DNA of 9,294 nucleotides from Oscillospiraceae bacterium (GTDB lineage: Bacteria > Bacillota_A > Clostridia > Oscillospirales > Ruminococcaceae): assembly GCA_017848205.1 (NCBI GenBank), contig JAGDDO010000321.1, positions 1 through 9,294 of the forward strand, given 5' to 3'. A program made the position numbers and the translations under genes. Shown here piece by piece: positions 6,278 through 9,294 of the stretch (the first letter of the stretch is position 1; each line of letters begins with the position of its first letter). The notes below the pieces were generated by a model that worked only from the letters and a program-made list of their open reading frames with translations, was not told the DNA's origin and ran no database searches.

Positions 6278-7141
6278 TTATGAAATAACCTTGCCTTTAC
6301 CCTTCTTTTCCTTAGGGATATAAGGCTTTTCTTTTCCGCCCATATCCTCGAAAAGTATCTCTTCACCGTCAGCCGGTTCGTCCAGAGCTTTTTCCGGATT
6401 CTTTTCGCCGCGTTCATTATAGTAAGGATCAATTACATATTTCTGAATAGCCGGATAGCAGCAGAAGCTGATCACAAATGCAATTATAGCTATCGGAGCA
6501 AACGGGAAAATGATAGTAAGCAGCGGCTGCAGGTTTTTAACCAGAACTATAGGAGTAAAGATAAGAAGCGGCAGTCCGATATTACATAATACTGCAGTAA
6601 AATTCTGCTTTGGTGACAGAAACGCAAATTTAACAGAATTGCTTATGATTGCTTTCATGTTAAGAGTTGTGCTGACCATCATGAGGTAGATGTAGTAGTT
6701 CATAATGGTAAAAGTTAATCCCGCACTGAGTGTAGCTGCCAGAAGCAGAAGGAAAACTATCCTTCCGGAGTCCGCGCTTTTGACCATAGCTCCGGAATAC
6801 ATGATAACCCCGCATACTATGCCGGTATAGGCAATAATATCGATTATACCCATGATCAGTGCCTTAAAGAAATTCTCCTTGAATCCCTGTTTGAAATCCT
6901 GCCAGACATATGCATGCCTGTCTATGGAATAATTTTTTACCACCCTGAACATTCCTGCAGTGGCCGGACCGATCGTGATTATCGGGATGCACGCAAGTAC
7001 ATAAATAAGGTTAAGAAGGAACAGCTTCCATATTCTTACCTCAAGTATCTCGAAAAACAGTTTGAGTCTGCCCTTCTGCTCTCCCTTGGCAATACCCCTG
7101 CCCGCTCTTGTATAATCACCTATTCCGAAGAATCCTGCCAT
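6278..7141 (-). CDS. DUF624 / YesL-like membrane protein
   Basis: The 287-residue protein has about five hydrophobic segments (residues 39-63, 93-118, 127-156, 184-202, 206-230) and a charged Lys/Glu-rich cytosolic tail (240-287, ending KEKKGKGKVIS). The segment LACIPIITIGPATAGMF (49-65), followed by VWQDFKQGFKENFFKAL, is the DUF624/YesL signature (PF04854). Family members often sit beside carbohydrate ABC transporters in Firmicutes, but their role is not established. ATG 7141 has a perfect AGGAGG (7147-7152) 5 nt upstream. Only 12 nt separate it from the proC stop, so the ribosome site lies in the gap and the two genes are almost certainly co-transcribed and possibly translationally coupled. 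No transporter gene is in the window, so the pairing with proline synthesis is unexplained. Confidence 0.9.
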   Translation of the reverse strand: MAGFFGIGDYTRAGRGIAKGEQKGRLKLFFEILEVRIWKLFLLNLIYVLACIPIITIGPATAGMFRVVKNYSIDRHAYVWQDFKQGFKENFFKALIMGIIDIIAYTGIVCGVIMYSGAMVKSADSGRIVFLLLLAATLSAGLTFTIMNYYIYLMMVSTTLNMKAIISNSVKFAFLSPKQNFTAVLCNIGLPLLIFTPIVLVKNLQPLLTIIFPFAPIAIIAFVISFCCYPAIQKYVIDPYYNERGEKNPEKALDEPADGEEILFEDMGGKEKPYIPKEKKGKGKVIS

Positions 7142-7153
7142 AAGTACCTCCTG

Positions 7154-7951
7154 TTATTCTGATAGTTCGTACGCTCTCTTTGTACAGCTGTCACATGCAT
7201 TCTTGACCACCTGTACAAGATTTCCTTCGTAAAGTCTGTCGAGGCCGGCAAGAGTTGTGCCGCCCGGTGATGAAACCATCTTTATAAGTTCATCTATAGT
7301 ATTTCCTGAATCAGTGATCATCTTTGCGGAACCAACCAGAGTCTTTGCAAAGAGCTTCTGTGCAGCTTCGGCTGAGATTCCCTGTTCTGCTGCATATTCG
7401 ATAAATGCCTTTGCGAAAAGATATATGAATGCAGGGCTGCTTCCGTTGATGGCAATGATCTCTTTCATCTTGTCGGCCGGAAGAACTGCGTATTCACCGC
7501 AGGCACCGAAAATGCTGCATACAAGTCCGAATTCCTCATCTGTAGTCGGTTCAACCTTAGAAAGAGCAGTTGCACCTTCTCCGAGAAGAAGAGGTGTGTT
7601 AGGCATAACGAGAACTGCCTTCAGATCAGGAATTGTGCGTGTCTTGAGGTATTCGCCTGAAATACCGGCTGCAATAGATACCACAACCTTTTCAGATGTG
7701 AGAACAGGCTTTATTGTTTCAAGAACTCCTGAAAGTACCTGAGGCTTTACTGCCAAAAAGATGTAGTCGCACTTTTCAACAAGATCGCATTCATTTGTGC
7801 ATACATTAACACCGATCGATTCTGCACGCTTTCTGAGGTCTTCACTTATGTCGAAGGCATAAAGTGATATATCCTTAAGAGAACTGCCTGTTATACCCTT
7901 CATGATGGCAAATCCCATATTTCCCGCACCTAAAAATCCAACTTTTTTCAT
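7154..7951 (-). CDS. proC: Pyrroline-5-carboxylate reductase
   Basis: The 265-residue cytoplasmic enzyme catalyses the last step of proline synthesis, reducing 1-pyrroline-5-carboxylate to L-proline with NAD(P)H. It has the family's usual length. Visible hallmarks: an N-terminal Rossmann motif GFLGAGNMG (5-13), AVKPQ (67-71), VVVSIAAGI (89-97), VMPNTP (115-120), GSSPAFIYLF (170-179) and the C-terminal SSPGGTTLAGL (227-237) that forms part of the substrate site. The start ATG at 7951 is preceded by AAAGGA (7963-7968), 11 nt upstream. Two sigma-A promoters lie at 8010-8075, so this is the first gene of a transcription unit continuing into the DUF624 gene. No T-box or other recognisable leader riboswitch is seen, only a small hairpin (7975-7990). 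Nothing unusual in the protein; the identification is very secure. Confidence 0.97.
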   Translation of the reverse strand: MKKVGFLGAGNMGFAIMKGITGSSLKDISLYAFDISEDLRKRAESIGVNVCTNECDLVEKCDYIFLAVKPQVLSGVLETIKPVLTSEKVVVSIAAGISGEYLKTRTIPDLKAVLVMPNTPLLLGEGATALSKVEPTTDEEFGLVCSIFGACGEYAVLPADKMKEIIAINGSSPAFIYLFAKAFIEYAAEQGISAEAAQKLFAKTLVGSAKMITDSGNTIDELIKMVSSPGGTTLAGLDRLYEGNLVQVVKNACDSCTKRAYELSE

Positions 7952-7974
7952 AGTTAAAAAGATCCTTTCTGACT

Positions 7975-7990
7975 CTCCGCACCCGCGGAG
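7975..7990 (-). other. Hairpin in the proC leader
   Basis: CTCCGC-loop-GCGGAG, a 6-bp GC-rich stem with a 4-nt loop, lies in the transcribed leader about 24 nt upstream of the proC start and 6 nt upstream of its Shine-Dalgarno. It has no U tract, so it is not a terminator. It may stabilise the 5' end or affect translation. Confidence 0.4.
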
Positions 7991-7996
7991 CTATTA

Positions 7997-8055
7997 TTCA
8001 CTATATTACATTATACACAAATTTTCATGTTAAATCAATAGCAGATTATAGTGAA
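7997..8055. promoter_or_regulatory. Inverted TATAGTGAA motifs in the proC promoter region
   Basis: TTCACTATA (7997-8005) and its exact reverse complement TATAGTGAA (8047-8055) lie 41 bp apart, flanking the proximal proC promoter. The second overlaps the distal -10. A near match, TATAGTTAA, is at 8077-8085. They could be binding sites for a regulator, but AT-rich sequence makes chance occurrence plausible. Confidence 0.3.
8010..8038 (-). promoter_or_regulatory. Proximal proC promoter
   Basis: On the minus strand TTGATT (8033-8038) and a perfect TATAAT (8010-8015) are separated by 17 nt. Transcription should start near 8003, giving a leader of about 50 nt to the proC ATG. Confidence 0.75.
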
Positions 8056-8075
8056 CGACAAAAAACATTTGTCAA
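8045..8075 (-). promoter_or_regulatory. Distal proC promoter with perfect hexamers and 19-nt spacer
   Basis: Perfect TTGACA (8070-8075) and perfect TATAAT (8045-8050) on the minus strand, but with a 19-nt spacer, longer than the optimal 17. Transcription from it would start around 8038, at the -35 box of the proximal promoter, so the two cannot easily be used at the same time. Confidence 0.55.
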
Positions 8076-8133
8076 TTATAGTTAAGTTATATAAATAAAA
8101 GCCGATTATGTCGCATAACCGTCATGTGCGGAT

Positions 8134-8174
8134 AATAAAAATACACCTGATCATGTGACCGGTGTATTTTTATT
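8134..8174 (-). terminator. Strong bidirectional intrinsic terminator after the GH74-like gene
   Basis: Perfect 14-bp arms AATAAAAATACACC (8134-8147) and GGTGTATTTTTATT (8161-8174) enclose a 13-nt loop. On the minus strand the GC core is followed by TTTTTATT, ending transcripts of the dockerin gene before the proC promoters. The A/T arms make it work in either direction. An imperfect dyad (ATTAT/ATAAT with CGCAT/GTGCG) lies just beyond, at about 8105-8136. The remaining 8175-8297 holds only the hairpin at 8230-8249. Confidence 0.8.
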
Positions 8175-8229
8175 GTTGCATTATTTTAATTTTGAATGAA
8201 GATTTCATACTTATGTTCTGCAAAACTCC

Positions 8230-8249
8230 CTGCAGGCCCCCGCCTGCAG
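8230..8249 (-). terminator. GC-rich hairpin downstream of the GH74-like gene
   Basis: CTGCAGGC and GCCTGCAG form a perfect 8-bp stem with a 4-nt C/G loop, 49 nt after the dockerin gene's stop. On the minus strand it is followed by GGAGTTTTGC, a weak U tract. It may be an accessory terminator or a 3'-end stabilising structure ahead of the stronger terminator. Confidence 0.4.
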
Positions 8250-8297
8250 ATCATTTTACAGAAAGATGTGGTAAATAAATTAAATCAGAAGATGTCG

Positions 8298-9294
8298 TTA
8301 AGCAGGACCGAGTTTTATTTTACCCGGATTCGACAGATACTGTCTTAAACGTGCAAGCGATGTAATGTCAGGCTTGCCGATTGCAGTAACATCTGCCGCT
8401 TTCAGCTGTCTTTCATCCAGTGACATGTCACCGATAAGATAAAGACTGAGCATTGAAAGATCAGTTACGTCAATTATTCCGCTGTCGTCAATATCACCGT
8501 AAACTACATCGCCTTTCGCTGTCGGCTTGACAGTCGGTGAAGGTTTGACTGTAGGTGACGGCTTTACTGTCGGCTTGTCCACTACTTTGGAACCGTCATC
8601 TATGTCGCCGTAGATAACGCCGCGGCCGTTGGTGCCGAAGAATACTCTTCCGTATTTTCTTAAGTCACCTGTAATTGCGTAATTTATTGAAGCATACTGA
8701 TGATCGTCATCATTTATGCGTATAAAGCTTTTTGCCTTGTTGTCAGAACGGTAAACACCGTAAACATTGTCGGAAGTTTCACCGCACATGTAAATTGCAA
8801 GGTAATCTTCGCCTTCCTTTGCCTTGCCGAAACCGATAACGTCGCATCTCTTAACGCCTTCAGCCTTGTTAAGAGTTTTTCCGCCGTCTTCAGTGTACTG
8901 AAGTCCGGTCTTTGAGCCAGGTATCCAGACATGTCCTTCCTTACCCGGAACGGCCTTTATCTTTGAAGACTCCTCAGGCAGATCTTTCTGAACAGCTTCA
9001 AAAGTCTGTCCGCCGTCTGTACTCCTGTAAAGGGTATTCTTTGCATAGCCGTAGAAAACCTTCGGATCAACACGGTCTGAGCAGATGTTTGCACCTGCCG
9101 GAAGGCTGTAGACCTTCACCAATGCGCTGTTGTAGTAGCAGATAACACCCTGACTTGTGGCTGTTGACCATACGAAAGATGAACCGTCAGCCGCCATTGC
9201 AACTGTACCACCTGAAACTATGTCATCAGGATCGTCGTTCTTTGCAGGGAAAGTATAGCTTACGTTAGGCTGGGCTTCAGACCAGGTCTTGCCG
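8298..9294 (-). CDS. GH74-like xyloglucanase/endoglucanase with C-terminal type I dockerin, 5' end off window
   Basis: The frame is open across the right edge; 331 residues are visible, so the Met at 9197 is internal, not the start. The first 230 or so residues look like the end of a two-propeller GH74 enzyme, which cuts xyloglucan: GKTWSEAQP at the edge, VSGGTVAMAADGSSFVW (sugar-cleft region), Asp-box repeats YRSTDGGQTF and YTEDGGKTL, a decayed third one (YRSDNKAKSF), and VFFGTNGRGVIYGD. Then come a linker with TVKPSP repeats (about 8508-8588) and a dockerin (8301-8507). The first calcium loop, DIDDSGIIDVTD, is good; the second, DVTAIGKPDITS, lacks several normal ligands. Dockerins bind cohesins on scaffoldins, so the enzyme is predicted to be secreted and cellulosome-bound. 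Signal peptide and the usual catalytic Asp residues lie outside. GH74 is the best reading; another sialidase-like propeller is less likely. Confidence 0.88.
   Translation of the reverse strand, partial: GKTWSEAQPNVSYTFPAKNDDPDDIVSGGTVAMAADGSSFVWSTATSQGVICYYNSALVKVYSLPAGANICSDRVDPKVFYGYAKNTLYRSTDGGQTFEAVQKDLPEESSKIKAVPGKEGHVWIPGSKTGLQYTEDGGKTLNKAEGVKRCDVIGFGKAKEGEDYLAIYMCGETSDNVYGVYRSDNKAKSFIRINDDDHQYASINYAITGDLRKYGRVFFGTNGRGVIYGDIDDGSKVVDKPTVKPSPTVKPSPTVKPTAKGDVVYGDIDDSGIIDVTDLSMLSLYLIGDMSLDERQLKAADVTAIGKPDITSLARLRQYLSNPGKIKLGPA
8517..8570 (-). repeat. 18-bp tandem repeats coding the dockerin linker
   Basis: Three successive 18-bp units encode TVKPSP, TVKPSP and TVKPTA between catalytic module and dockerin. 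Units differ at synonymous positions, so they are not a recent expansion. Such Pro/Thr linkers are flexible and commonly glycosylated in secreted cellulases. Confidence 0.8.

Noticed and set aside
7257..7742. 161-codon plus-strand ORF
   Set aside because: Fully antisense to proC, with no recognisable domain or ribosome site.
8196..8348. 50-codon plus-strand ORF crossing the GC hairpin and the end of the dockerin gene
   Set aside because: No ribosome site, overlaps the dockerin coding end antisense, and its peptide is not protein-like.
9195..9197. Met at 9197 as the start of the dockerin protein
   Set aside because: The frame continues to the window edge with GH74-like sequence (GKTWSEAQP, SGGTVAMAADG), so this Met is internal.

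Overview
The window looks like chromosomal DNA of a low-to-medium G+C, fibre-degrading Firmicute. The best match is a cellulosome-forming Ruminococcus of the R. flavefaciens / R. champanellensis type. The main clue is the right-edge gene: a GH74-like (xyloglucanase) beta-propeller C-terminus, a Pro/Thr/Lys/Ser linker and a C-terminal type I dockerin. Strong AGGAGG-type ribosome sites, classical sigma-A hexamers and AT-rich intergenic regions agree with a Firmicute. The species is an inference.

All seven substantial genes are on the minus strand, so transcription runs from high to low coordinates. (i) 8298-9294: 3' part of the secreted GH74-like dockerin enzyme, followed by a strong bidirectional terminator (8134-8174). 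(ii) 8010-8075: two good sigma-A promoters leading into proC (7154-7951), which is followed 12 nt later by a DUF624/YesL-type membrane protein (6278-7141). (iii) 6117-6277: a tandem block of hairpin-forming repeat elements. (iv) 5228-6067: a YwqG-like DUF1963 protein, then a second copy of the repeat (5141-5231), then a GAF-GGDEF diguanylate cyclase (3700-5109) ending at a terminator (3652-3683). (v) 3388-3699: a small intergenic island with two terminator-like hairpins, a 20-codon ORF, a clear promoter and two operator-like inverted repeats. (vi) 1630-3387: a pRiA4b ORF-3-like protein with a long unrecognised C-terminal part. (vii) 1-1504: an AAA-ATPase-like / PD-(D/E)XK nuclease-family protein whose C-terminus is off the left edge.

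proC and the DUF624 gene are almost certainly co-transcribed. The DUF1963 and GGDEF genes may be on the same message, since no convincing promoter was seen for either; the hairpin repeats lie between them and could act as RNA processing, stability or attenuation signals. The two leftmost genes share an identical 18-bp element (containing the -10 TATACT) upstream of each, which suggests common regulation, but each has its own leader.

I do not see a self-evident new multi-gene system. The most interesting items are the three-hairpin repeat family placed directly at stop codons, the duplicated promoter element and inverted repeats of the pRiA4b/ATPase pair, the short ORF between terminators, and the degenerate second calcium loop of the dockerin.
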